Positions 1 to 9,672 of a stretch of DNA of 64,000 nucleotides are shown piece after piece. The position numbers and the translations under genes were made by a program. Below the pieces are notes generated by a model. It saw only the letters and a program-made list of their open reading frames with translations, ran no database searches and was not told the DNA's origin. The stretch's first letter is position 1. Each line of letters starts with the position of its first letter. Location of the stretch: NCBI GenBank assembly GCA_963576565.1, contig OY755047.1, positions 2,294,001 to 2,358,000 of the forward strand, written 5' to 3'. This stretch comes from Aspidapion aeneum (lineage: Eukaryota > Arthropoda > Insecta > Coleoptera > Brentidae).

Positions 1-130
1 TACTGACAGCCCAAATCAAAACAACCTGTTAAGTCTTCACTAAAGATAGAACCGGCATCGTGTAGAAGGGCAACGGACGATTCCGCACGATGATGATGGC
101 CGACTTCAACTAAAACACACATTCCTCCCG
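1..130. repeat. Left arm of a 6.4-kb-spaced inverted repeat
   Basis: The first ~130 bases return in reverse complement at 6267-6395 with roughly 85-90% identity by eye. Both arms contain the run ACGATGATGATGG and end outward in CTGACARCCCAAATC. The arm may start before the window. The pair could be the ends of an old transposon about 6.4 kb long or two copies of one repeat in opposite orientation. No protein connects them. Confidence 0.7.
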
Positions 131-492
131 CACCCAAATGTCTATTTAAAAAACTCACCCGTTGGGGTCGGTAACAGCTGTGTTCTGCATCCAGCCCCTT
201 CCAAGGGGTTCCTCCTTCAAACTGGGACCCCTCGGTTGATGATGATGCATCGATGCGTCTTGATGGTGATGCAAGCCGAACATTAGTCCGGCCCCTGGCC
301 TCGTAGGGGCACCCCCCGGGGGGTACAGCTTCCGCCCCCATGCCGCCGCCGCGTCTAACTCGAGCGAGAGGGTGGGCCAGGGTGAGGGGGTCGGAACCCC
401 CGGTGTTGTCTCGTCGGAACGCAGCGTAAGGCCGTTTGGCGGAAAAAAGTCTGAAAAAAATTTGAAAAAAACACAATCAGAAAAGTAATGTC
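131..492. other. GC-richer non-coding stretch
   Basis: This is a GC-richer segment, with CCCCGGGGGG near 315, between AT-rich sequence. A minus-strand open frame crosses it, but it is low-complexity and runs out of the adjoining repeat. I see no recognisable gene. Confidence 0.4.
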
Positions 493-752
493 CAGTGGCG
501 GATTCAGGATTTCCTAGGGGGAGGGGCCAAAGTAGCAGCAAACAACAAACTATTTATTTTTGTGGTTTTTCATAGGTGTAAGCTGTGAAATTTAGCGGCA
601 AAAGGTGGTTCAACTGCGGAAATTTTTGAAAAACCTAACTAGATTTTGTTACAAAATTTAAATAAGTGATGTGGAAGAAATAAAAAATAATTTTTCTATG
701 GAAGGAAGGGGATGCCCGGGTCCCTCTGGCCCCCGCCCTGGATCCGTCACTG
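493..752. mobile_element. MITE-like element with CAGTGGCGGAT ends
   Basis: It is bounded by CAGTGGCGGATTCAGG on the left and by CCTGGATCCGTCACTG on the right, which are imperfect terminal inverted repeats, about 260 bp apart. G-rich sequence lies next to one end and C-rich sequence next to the other. The 8-bp flanks do not match, so the target duplication has decayed or the boundaries are slightly off. It belongs to the same broad group as the copies at 1812, 5410 and 58315. Confidence 0.6.
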
Positions 753-1312
753 TATGGATCCGAAAGTGCTTCCTAAGGAAGGTATAGATACACTCCTTTG
801 AAGAGAACACCTAAATAACATATTTTTCTCTGTAATTTTAATACTCCTCAAAATTAAATTTTGAAAATTAGTTTACTGTATACATTTGATGTTAAATAAA
901 ACGGTATAACCCGGTAAGTGACATATGTCAACTTTTTGACATTTTTAAATTATCTTCTATAACAAGATGTCTTGTTTTTTCCAGTTTTTTTTGTTAAATT
1001 TCACAAAAATCGGTCGCAATCTTTAAGAAATAAATAAATTAGATTTTTTTTGTACATTATAATTTAAAACTAATTAAGAGTAATATAAAGCTACATATCT
1101 TCGTAAAAAAATTTACCAAACCAAAAAGATACTATTGTTTTTATATTTTGAACGCCGCCATCTTGGATAGTAATGGACATATGTCATTTATTAGGAAATA
1201 TTTAAAATCGGCGAACTTTATTTAGTATAAATCGATATATTATACGGCAATACTAGTTTGTGTCAAACAAGAAAGAGAAAATAACTTTTTTTCTGAACTT
1301 CGGTTCGGTTCG
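753..1312. other. AT-rich sequence without a gene
   Basis: AT-rich, with stops in all frames. A short run of GGTTC repeats sits at about 1300-1316, next to the following MITE. Nothing else is recognisable. Confidence 0.5.
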
Positions 1313-1486
1313 GTTCACCCAGGGGTGAGGGGGGGGGCTTCAGGGGCCGCACCCCCCCCCCAAGCCTTAGATTTTTTTAGATATTTTCCACGTATTTTAT
1401 GAAAAAACACAAAAAATAGCTTGAAATTCGACATCATGAAGCTTTGCGCCCCCCCCCCCCCAAGACATATTCGTGGGTGCGCCACG
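1313..1486. mobile_element. MITE family A copy (degraded)
   Basis: It shares with 54254-54425 and 63543-63731 the core AAGCCTTAGATTTTTTTAG, then ACACAAAAAATAGCTT, then ATTCGACATCATGA, and it ends near GGGTGCGCCAC. The left end is CACCCAGGGG. Terminal bases are mutated (GCCACGG instead of GCCACTG), and no target duplication is visible. Confidence 0.65.
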
Positions 1487-1811
1487 GCTTAAAATAAAGA
1501 AAATATCAAAGAAAGCGATTTTTTAAAATATTGTCGCGATTTTGTTTTGAAATAACAGGTGTAATTTTTTTTATACATTTTTGAATTAAGTATAGGTCCA
1601 TTTTTTTCTTAACTTTGGCAGCCGTCAATTTTGATTCTGAAGCCGAAAAATCGGGGATCCCCAAATAAAAATTTAGCTTTTGGTGTTAGCTACTACCATG
1701 TTAAATATAAAAAAAATATACCCTTTTTGCAGCTTTTTTTTTAATTACTCTACAAATTTACTCTACTAAGACCCGATGTGGTTACTTTTATGAGTCTACA
1801 TGATACCTATA

Positions 1812-1900
1812 CAGTGGCGGATCCAGGGGGGCCAGAGGGGCCTGGGCAAAATTCGGCACTACGGCTACGGGGCAAATAAAATAATTTAATATAAAAAAAT
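1812..1900. mobile_element. End fragment of a CAGTGGCGGATCC MITE
   Basis: It starts with CAGTGGCGGATCCAGG followed by GGGCCAGAGGGGCC, matching the right end (reverse complement) of the element at 493-752. I could not find the opposite end, so this is a fragment or a truncated copy. Confidence 0.5.
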
Positions 1901-3060
1901 GGGTTTTTATGGGAAAATGTGGAAACGAGGAAGAGTGCTCTCTTGGATATGTCACTGTTATATTATAAATAATTGTGAGAAAGTTTTTGGTGGACTTTTT
2001 TTTTTAATAAGAATAAAGTCGTTAACTCGATGTTTTCAGATTATACATGACTTTAAATATCATTATAAAATTGCAAAAACAACTTTAACAAATTGATTTT
2101 TTTTAAAATAAGTCTATTGTAAATTTTTTTTTGTTTATTGCATTTTTGATATTTTTTTAAATTATATTGAATAACAGCAAAAATTTGTTTTGTTTATTTT
2201 TGTAGATATATAAGAGTTTTTTAAATGATGCACCAACTTTAAGGACAAATAAAGAAAAAAAATATTTTTTCGTTGTGCATCAAACTTTTTTGTTTTTTAT
2301 ATTCAGAATGGCAAAATTAAATTTTTTTTTGGACCATTGAAATTTCTTGAAATTATGTATAAGGTTCAAGAAAAGCAAGTTTTTGAAATTCGTACAAAAA
2401 AATATTAAGTGCCAAAAAAATATGATTTTTCTTTAAACAAATTAAAAAATTTTTGTATAGGTTCTAATTATTAAGGGACCTTTAGATATGTACAAAAACC
2501 TATCTTAATTGTTTTCATTGGAAAGTTAATAGGTTATAAAAAAATTATTCCTACAAAAATTGACGAATATAATAGAACTGTATCTCCTTAACCTATAATT
2601 TTTTGGAAAACGCAATAATACATTTTTTGATCATAATACAAAATAACTTGACAGTGTCAAATTTGTCATATAAAAATTTTACAGTTTTTCAAATGGCTAA
2701 TGAAAACAAAAAACTTTTAAAAAACTGTTATTTAAACTTTTTGTATACTTTTGACTGACCTTTCCTACTCTACCACCCGTTAAGGTACGGTAATTTAAAT
2801 TACACCCTGTATATTTTTTAAATACAACCTATTTTTACCAAAAAAATGTATAACTTACCAAAAAAATTCAAAAATCCGCTTCTTCCGTCAAATTTCACTA
2901 AAATCAAATTACCAAAATAACCGTCAAAAATCCATAATAATGCCAAAAAAAAATTATATCGCACAATTTTTTTTTAAATCACCAAACAAAAATATCACAG
3001 AAAAAAAAAAAAAACAAAACACTAAAACCGCGTAAAATCAAAAAAAAATCCACGTCTTAA
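1901..3060. other. AT-rich sequence without a gene
   Basis: Long A and T runs and frequent stops on both strands. A TACACCCTGTATA motif near 2800 resembles the ends of common insect DNA transposons, but no partner end was found. Nothing else is supportable. Confidence 0.5.
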
Positions 3061-3560
3061 AAAAATCCTTAAAAGGACCCTAAGGACTAAACCGTATAAG
3101 ATTTGAGTAACAACCGCGCGGTATAAAGCAAGGTTCCTCAAAAAAGCCCTCAATATTATCCAGAATAGCTCAGGGACTTACGTCAACCCTAAAACCATTC
3201 GCGGGAGAGGTCTCTAGCGGACTAGCAGAGTCCTCTCTGCGGGATCTCCCCACAGAATTGCCATGGAGTAAGGAGAGACGCTGTAGCTCTATGGAGACAC
3301 GTTGCTGAACAACCGCGCGCAGGTTTATTCAGCGATATCCCGCGAAAGTTAGACCGACGAAGCGCTGCTTTAAACCGTCGAGCTTATTCAAGCTCTGTGA
3401 ACCGCAGTCTAAGCCCTACGGGACGTCCCATCCTTCCCCTATCTCGCTCTCACACATACCCCAGAGTATTACGCTGATTGTCGACCCGACCCCGCCTTTG
3501 GTGCGTGTTGCTAACCAATCCCGTTATTTTAAACCGAGCTTTCGCGCCAATGAGAAGCGA
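3061..3560. promoter_or_regulatory. Promoter-like GC-richer island (tentative)
   Basis: About 500 bp of balanced base composition with many CG dinucleotides sits inside AT-rich DNA. It contains CCAAT-like boxes (AACCAAT near 3513, GCCAAT near 3547). Just downstream an ATG near 3550 is followed by TGGGTGAGG, which could be read as a first exon ending in a GT donor. The open frames here (for example 185 codons from 3478) rely on non-ATG starts and overlap frames on the other strand, so I do not call a gene. It could equally be an old transposon end. Confidence 0.25.
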
Positions 3561-4548
3561 ATGGGTGAGGTTTTTAGCTTGGTGGGGATGGATGAGTGGT
3601 GTACAGGGGGAATACACTTGGGAGATTCCGGAAGGTGGCTCCGGCTGGAGGAATTTGGAGGAATCTTTGGGATTTTCGGGTTCAGAAGCTTTCTGGAAGC
3701 GTTTGGGGTTGGAGGATACGATGGATTTTGTTGCGAAGAGAGTGGCGACACGTTTTGGAGGCTTTGGGAGATATACTTTATACAGTTTTAGAAACATTTT
3801 TGGCGGAATATATCTACATGTTAAAAAATATGTTTTTGATGGGGGTATTTTAAGAAATGCTTGGTTTGGTTTGGTTAAAAACACACACTTTTTCAAGTTT
3901 AATATGTCAGTTTTTAATATTATTTTCAAAACCGCGTTATTTGGGTGTGATTTTAACGTGGTTTTAAAATGTGTTTTTCACGGTTTTGTTTCCTTGTGCT
4001 ATGCGGGGGGTCAGATGAATTTTAAGGATTTTTAATAGATAAAGGAAACTGTTTGGGAATGATTTTTAAGGAAAAGGTTTTGGGTTTTTTACAGATTTTG
4101 AGATATATATTTTGACGCATTTTAAATTTTAGAATCTATCACCAGTATTTACTAAGACCTTAAAACTTAGCATTTTAGACCGGGATTAAGTATTAAGTTT
4201 GTAAACTTGATACCGACCGGTTTAAGTGTATTTTTTTAATACTCACAAGTCAAATAACTGCAAAGATTTGGTTCAGCCTAATGTGCAATATGATAGTTAG
4301 CATTTCTCAGTGAGTTTCATCTCATATAAATTCAAATTAACTTTAGAAATAAAGAAAAACCACATAAATAATTTGTAACGAAATGTTATTTTTCAGAAGT
4401 TTAGTCCTTGCAGTCGTGGGATTCCCGTTAAAAATAGTCTCAAATTGTAGTACCACGCCTAAGGGGTGGTTTAAAGTTCGAAAAACAATAGAAATAATCC
4501 ATGATTGATAAAATAACTTATATACAAAAATTTTCATAGCTAAATAAT
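3561..4548. other. No recognisable gene
   Basis: Overlapping open frames exist on both strands at 3450-4035, but none matches a family I know and they shadow one another. The segment near 4145-4195 resembles 40510-40550, just outside the LTR element, so part of this is another repeat. Confidence 0.4.
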
Positions 4549-4895
4549 CAGTGGCGCACCCAGGAATGTGTCTTGGGGGGGGGGCCCGACAGCTACAAAG
4601 CGCGCCCTCAAAAAACTTGCGACCAAAAAAAAAAAAAAAAGGTCATCATGTGTGGGGGAGGCCGACAGGTACCTACAAAGGGCCTGGGACCAAAAAAAAA
4701 AACAAACAAAAAAAAAACAAAAAAAGGTCATCATATCGCCACTACGCCACTGCTTGGAGTTGGGGGGGGGGCCGAAGCCTCCTGCTGTCAAATTTTATTT
4801 TTCCTGTTTTATCATCAAATATGTCGAAAATATATTAAAAATCTAAGGCTTGGGGGGGGGCCCGGGCCCCGGGGCCCCCCCCTGGGTGCGCCCAT
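4549..4895. mobile_element. MITE family A copy, enlarged
   Basis: The left end is CAGTGGCGCACCCAGG and the right end CCTGGGTGCGCCCAT. Flanks are TAAATAAT and GAAATAAT (7 of 8 match), consistent with an 8-bp target duplication as in hAT-type MITEs. The inside is swollen by poly-A runs and two GGTCATCAT copies. An internal CGCCACTG at 4746 suggests that one MITE lies within or beside another. Confidence 0.7.
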
Positions 4896-5007
4896 GAAAT
4901 AATACATAAATAACTAAAACTATGTCTGTAGATTAAAACTGTTTCGTTTTCACTATCTCCAACGTCGATCACAGGGATACGATTGATCCCCGTCTGGAAC
5001 ACGTCCT

Positions 5008-5260
5008 CAGTGGCGGATCCAGGGGGGGGGAACTAGGGGCACTTGCCCCTAGTTCCCCCCCGAGAATTTTTTGAATATACAAAAAATGAGTAAAAAGTAA
5101 GGTTTTTGCTAATAAAAATTCAAAATTTTTGCTTGCGGCGCATGAAAGTGTTTATTGTTATTATCATCGATATTACAACTACTTTTATTAATAAATTATC
5201 CTGAATTTGTAGCCGTCTTTTACCAACAGAGAATGTCACCTAAAGTGGACATCTCCTAGT
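5008..5260. mobile_element. MITE family B, partial copy
   Basis: It begins CAGTGGCGGATCCAGG and follows the same internal order as the complete copy at 5410-5687, but in the opposite orientation: a GCACTTGCCCCTAG block, GAATATACAAAAAATGAG, and GCGGCGCATGAAAGTG. It breaks off near CCTAAAGTGGACATC. The two copies together form a local inverted repeat of about 240 bp. Confidence 0.75.
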
Positions 5261-5409
5261 GATGTTTGGAGGTTTAAATATGGCTGCCATTTTTAAACCA
5301 AAATATTATATTTTTTTATTTATTTTGCTGGTAAAAAATTCTTGAAAATGTTTATAAAGTCAAAGAAGAAGTAATTCTGTTTTATAACTCAAATAATTGC
5401 TTTTATAAC

Positions 5410-5687
5410 CAAGGGCGGATCCAGAGGTGCTTCGCGAGGGGGGCACTTTAGGTGACATTCTCTGTTGATAAAAAACGGTATATATTTTATTAAGCGGCAT
5501 TTTATTGAATTAGTCAGTGGTTGTAATTTCGATGATAACAACAATAGACACTTTCATGCGCCGCAGGCAAAAATTTTTAGTTTTTATTAGCAAAAACAGT
5601 ACTTTTTAGTCATTTTTTGTATATTCAAAAAAATCTCGGGGGGGGGGGGCAAGTGCCCCTAGTGCCCCCCCCCTGGATCCGCCACTG
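5410..5687. mobile_element. MITE family B, complete copy with 8-bp target duplication
   Basis: A 278-bp element runs from CAAGGGCGGATCCAG to CTGGATCCGCCACTG, so the ends are inverted repeats with two changes. It is flanked on both sides by TTTATAAC, an exact 8-bp duplication. Length, lack of coding capacity and an 8-bp duplication fit a non-autonomous hAT-type element. Confidence 0.88.
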
Positions 5688-6266
5688 TTTATAACTATAT
5701 GCAAAGTCACTTGAATATACGGGGTTCTATCGATTTCAGGAAATTTGGCTTGATTCTGATTGCTGGTATAATTTCAACCCTACCGACAGAGAAGAGCCGC
5801 GGCTCTTTTCGGTCCGACCACAATGTATTTGTTTTCCGACCGACCGAGCCCAGGTGGATGGACGGCACCTGATTTATCTTTGTTCAATTGACTTTGCAAA
5901 AACTATACCTTGAAACGCTTTTTTATATGCTGAGTACGTGTGTATACAGATTGGCATGTAAATAATGCATGAATACTTGCAAAATTGAGTGAAAAGGTAA
6001 CGTAGAGGTGATCTGAGCCTAAATGTTCCAAAATTTTATGTTTCTATTTCGACCCTTAAATGAAAACACTGTTTCGTCCTACTTTAACACAGTGGCGCCG
6101 GCGGCTGGTGTCGATACAACATGGTAGTGCCAGAATTTTGAGTCAGTAAAAAAAAATTCGGGGTGTTGCGCCCAAATGTTTTCCCACAAGCCGGCAGCGC
6201 CGCGCGGGGCAAGATTTCAATTTTACCCGTTTTTCAGCGGGGTGGTGGATGTTCTCGAGAGCCGGA
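5688..6266. other. No recognisable gene
   Basis: Mixed composition and no coding signal. A single near-match to the 17-bp satellite unit (TTTTACCCGTTTTTCA) sits at about 6223-6238, 3.4 kb before the main array. Confidence 0.5.
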
Positions 6267-6395
6267 GAAATGTGTGTTTTAGTTGAAGTCAGCCATCATC
6301 ATCGTGCGGAAACGTCCGTTACCCTTCTACACGATAGCGATTCTATCCTTAGTGAAGACGTAGATATGAGTTTGTTTTGATTTGGGTTGTCAGTA
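6267..6395. repeat. Right arm of the inverted repeat paired with 1-130
   Basis: This is the reverse complement of the window start, ending outward in GGGTTGTCAGTA. The DNA between the arms holds at least five younger MITE-like insertions, so if this is one element it is old. Confidence 0.7.
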
Positions 6396-6895
6396 GTCAA
6401 AAGCATTGCCGGTCGCATGTCATTGTTTTTGTTATTGTTTGTTTATAAAATGGAAATAAATAAACAATTTCATATAATGAATGGACTAAAAAGAAATGCC
6501 TAAAATAAAGTAAAAACCTATAAAGATGTTTTAAAAATGAAGAAGAAACTGAATATGATAATGATATTCTCTAATATGTCTTATGCTATCTAGGAATCAG
6601 AGGAAGAAGGGTTTTTTAGGTGTCGAATCAAATGGGGGACGAAATAGGGATTACTCAAGGGACCAAAAGGTTGTAAATCAATTTTTCAATAACTACGTTA
6701 TCTCGTATGGATAACAGAATAAATTTCCGCTGATCGCGAGCGAAAATTTGAAATTTTTCGCCCCTCGTTATGTCAGTTTTTTCATGTTTCGCGTAAATAA
6801 CGCGAGAAAACAAGTGTTTTTGCGTTAGAAAATAAAAAGCTTTCTATCCAAAATCATATTTTATATTTTACAACTATTTAGGTATATCTACCAGG

Positions 6896-7620
6896 GTTGG
6901 ATGGGCTAAAGCAACCCGGCCCTGGCAATTTTACAAGCTTTTATTTAACTTCACCTGTATGTATGTATGTATGTAATCAAATCTTGCAACTCATTTTTGA
7001 AGAACTTCCAAACATCCGATTGACTTTAAATTTCGCATAGAGTCTTAGTTCCGGTGACAATACAACAATATGGTTTCATCGGGTACCTACCTCCCCCCTA
7101 ACGTGGGGGGTGGAGAGGGGGTAAAACTTTAGTTTGTCCGATTTCAACCAAAATTAGTATCTGGGGGTTTTTGAGGATGAGAATTACGAATTTCTGATCA
7201 GATTACAAAAATTCAATATGGCGGATTCAAAATGGAGGATTTAATGTCAAGTTTTTCTGATTACTTTCAACTGACTTCCACGTATCCGATTCACTTCAAA
7301 TTTTGCATACCGTTATAGTTCCGATGACAATCCAATAATGTGGTAGCACTGACTGCCTACCTCACCCCCTAACCTGGAGGGCGGAGAGGGGGTAAAATTT
7401 TACTTTGTCGGATTTTCACCAAAATTGGTATCTGGGGGTTTTTGAGGATGAGGATTACGAATTTTTGATCAGATTTTTTCTGATTACTTTCAACTGACTT
7501 CCACGTAGGTATCTGATTGAATTCAAAATTCACATGCTCCCACTAAAAAGTGGGGGGGGGGGCGTAGAAGAGGTAAGACTTTAGTTTGTTCAATCTTGAC
7601 CAAAAATAGAAATGACAAAT
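6896..7620. repeat. Repeat with GTAT run and two ~280-bp tandem copies
   Basis: A short GTAT microsatellite (about 6957-6975) is followed by two diverged copies of a ~280-bp unit. The first is about 7000-7255 and the second about 7256-7490, with a third started. Shared landmarks are CATCCGATT or TATCCGATT, GTTCCGRTGACAAT, GGTATCTGGGGGTTTTTGAGG and TTACGAATTTYTGATCAGATT. The class is unknown. The layout resembles the tail of an interspersed element. Confidence 0.6.
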
Positions 7621-7855
7621 CTAAAAATTAAAAAATAAATTAAGAAAAAAAAACTTTTTGAAAACAAGCTTTTATAAAATGGACTAAAAAGCATAAAATA
7701 ATTTTTTGAGTGTTCTGATATCATAATAAAAGCGATGGGCGTATTAAAGGAAATTTACCCGTTTTTGTTTTAGCCTTGTTTAATTCACATTCACTACCTT
7801 AGCATAATATGTACTCACCAATGTTTTGCCTGCACGTATTTTCTAGACATCTGAG

Positions 7856-8051
7856 CAGTGGCGATATAAGGGGGGGCCTGGGGGGCCTGGGGGGCCCGCC
7901 CCCCCCCCCTGAAGCTAAGATTTTTTTAGATATTTTCCACATATTTCCTGAATACAAACATAAAATAGCATAAAATACGGCCTTATGAGGTCTCGGGCCC
8001 CCCCAAACTGCCTCGGGCCCACCCCGAAACTTTTTTCTATATACGCCACTG
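7856..8051. mobile_element. MITE family A, complete copy with 8-bp target duplication
   Basis: A 196-bp element runs from CAGTGGCGATATA to TATACGCCACTG and is flanked by CATCTGAG on both sides, an exact 8-bp duplication. The interior carries GGGGGGCCTGG repeats, a C-rich run and the family core AAGATTTTTTTAGATATTTT. The minus-strand open frame over it simply reads through the element. Confidence 0.9.
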
Positions 8052-8224
8052 CATCTGAGAACTCGTACTCGTACACTTTTGTATACTTATATGTATTTAA
8101 ATTTAACTTCACATTTAACTCACTAATATAATTTTAAAATGTTAATTTTATCATAATTAAAAAATAATTGTAATATTATTTTTTAAAAATCAAGTCAATT
8201 CTTCGATTTCGACAAACAACAAAC

Positions 8225-8870
8225 ACGACCATAACCTCCCGCTCATGCGTTTGGCGTCTTCTAAATAAATAAATGCGCCCGCAAATACGCAACGCTGAGC
8301 CCGCCCGCCCGGAATTGTACTGGAACTGCAAGTTTTGCAGCTCTATTTTTGCCTAGATTTCGCTATCTAAACCCATGAGCAAGTGCGGTGCGGGGCGAAG
8401 GAAGGGGTTCCTAGCCGAGTACAGATCTCGTTAGCCGCCCAGCTACGTTGTGTTGCAATTTAGCAGCGCAACAATGCCAATAACTTCATTTGACCGACTG
8501 TGAAATGCGGCCTTCGGCGACGGCGCGCGGCGTCATACTCAAAACACGTACGCGATTTGAAGGACTACTATACCAACACCGGACCGAAAATATACTGCTA
8601 TTCCAATAATTTTAGAAATAAAATAATTATATTAGAAAAATAGCAGCGGCTGAAAAATAGTCGAATATTGTGAAAATTTTGGGGGTTCTGCAGCTCTGCA
8701 CTGAAAACTGAAAGAAGAAGGACGGCCATTGCCCGATATTTTAATAGAAAAGAGTGGTTCAATCCGGGGAAAATCGTATAAAAGGATTTTTACAAGAGAA
8801 ATTTATGCCAGAAACGACTGGATATGCGGATGCAATAAAAATAATTCTCTTTTTTGTTTTCAGTGCCTTT
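8225..8870. repeat. Interspersed repeat family C, copy 1
   Basis: This is a 450-bp GC-richer block (about 8225-8700) almost identical to 41690-42175. It ends in GTTCTGCAGCTCTGCA and is followed by a block (8705-8870) that reappears inverted at 41455-41625. A third fragment lies at 20823-20913 plus 22117-22140. No protein is encoded. The right end of copy 2, GTCGCCCCTG, suggests a DNA transposon, but I cannot assign a superfamily. Confidence 0.7.
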
Positions 8871-8974
8871 TGTTTTTACTTTTTATAATAGACACGTGAT
8901 CTGGAGACTGTAAAAAAATAGCATTTTTTATACCCCATCGGCAGAACTCACAAACTTTGCTGTCACGAGCCGCC

Positions 8975-9434
8975 ACTGTAAACAACTTTCATTTTTTCCC
9001 CTAAACTAAGAAGTTTTTTACTAGGCGCCATTTCAAAGAGATCTATTTCTACCCAACTGAACAATAAAAATAAAACACAGCAGTCACACCGAATAAAATA
9101 TGTTGTAAATACAACAGAAGTATTTAGTCTCGGCATTAAAACGGAAAGAAGTATTTCCCTGGCTGCAGGGTGCGTTGTTGCCATACTACATAATATTTAT
9201 ATCCATGTCCATGTTGTGCAGCGCTCCGTCCCGTTTTCAGAGGTTCGCGTCCGGTTAAGGGAGGTTTCACAATATTTTAACCAAAAAAAATTGTCCGCGT
9301 ACGTTTATTAGAGTGTCCAGTTATAGGAGTGAATTTTACATGTAAAGAAATAGGGAAAAGCTTGATTCCAACAAATTTGTTCGCCTAAAGGGAGTGTCGC
9401 TTAATAGAGGTGTCCGCAAGGAGAGGTTTCACTG
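8975..9434 (-). mobile_element. Pogo-like element, partial copy
   Basis: The sequence from about 9080 to 9434 is the reverse complement of the left part of the element at 19903-22263 and ends in GAGGTTTCACTG followed by TA. The other end is missing or unrecognisable near 8975. It has no coding capacity. With the copy at 19.9 kb it brackets the satellite region in opposite orientation. Confidence 0.65.
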
Positions 9435-9672
9435 TATTCATTCATATTAGGCAAAAAACCCTGAATCTTGGAAAAAAATAGTTCCTCAGTATCTGGGACA
9501 CATCAACACATGTTCTCGGCCAAATTCCTCCGTGAGCTTCGCTTGATATAAAGCCTCAAAGGTCCTAAAAATCAGTTTTTTAAGATTTTCTCGAAAACTA
9601 ATAAATTTAAAAAAAAGCGAAGAGACAAAAAATACGCAATTAATCGGTCCATAACGTAAAATTTAAATAAAT

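Noticed and set aside
3450..4035. Overlapping 159- and 185-codon frames on opposite strands
   Set aside because: No known motif, and the 185-codon plus-strand frame has no ATG at its start. Kept only as a note with the promoter-like island.
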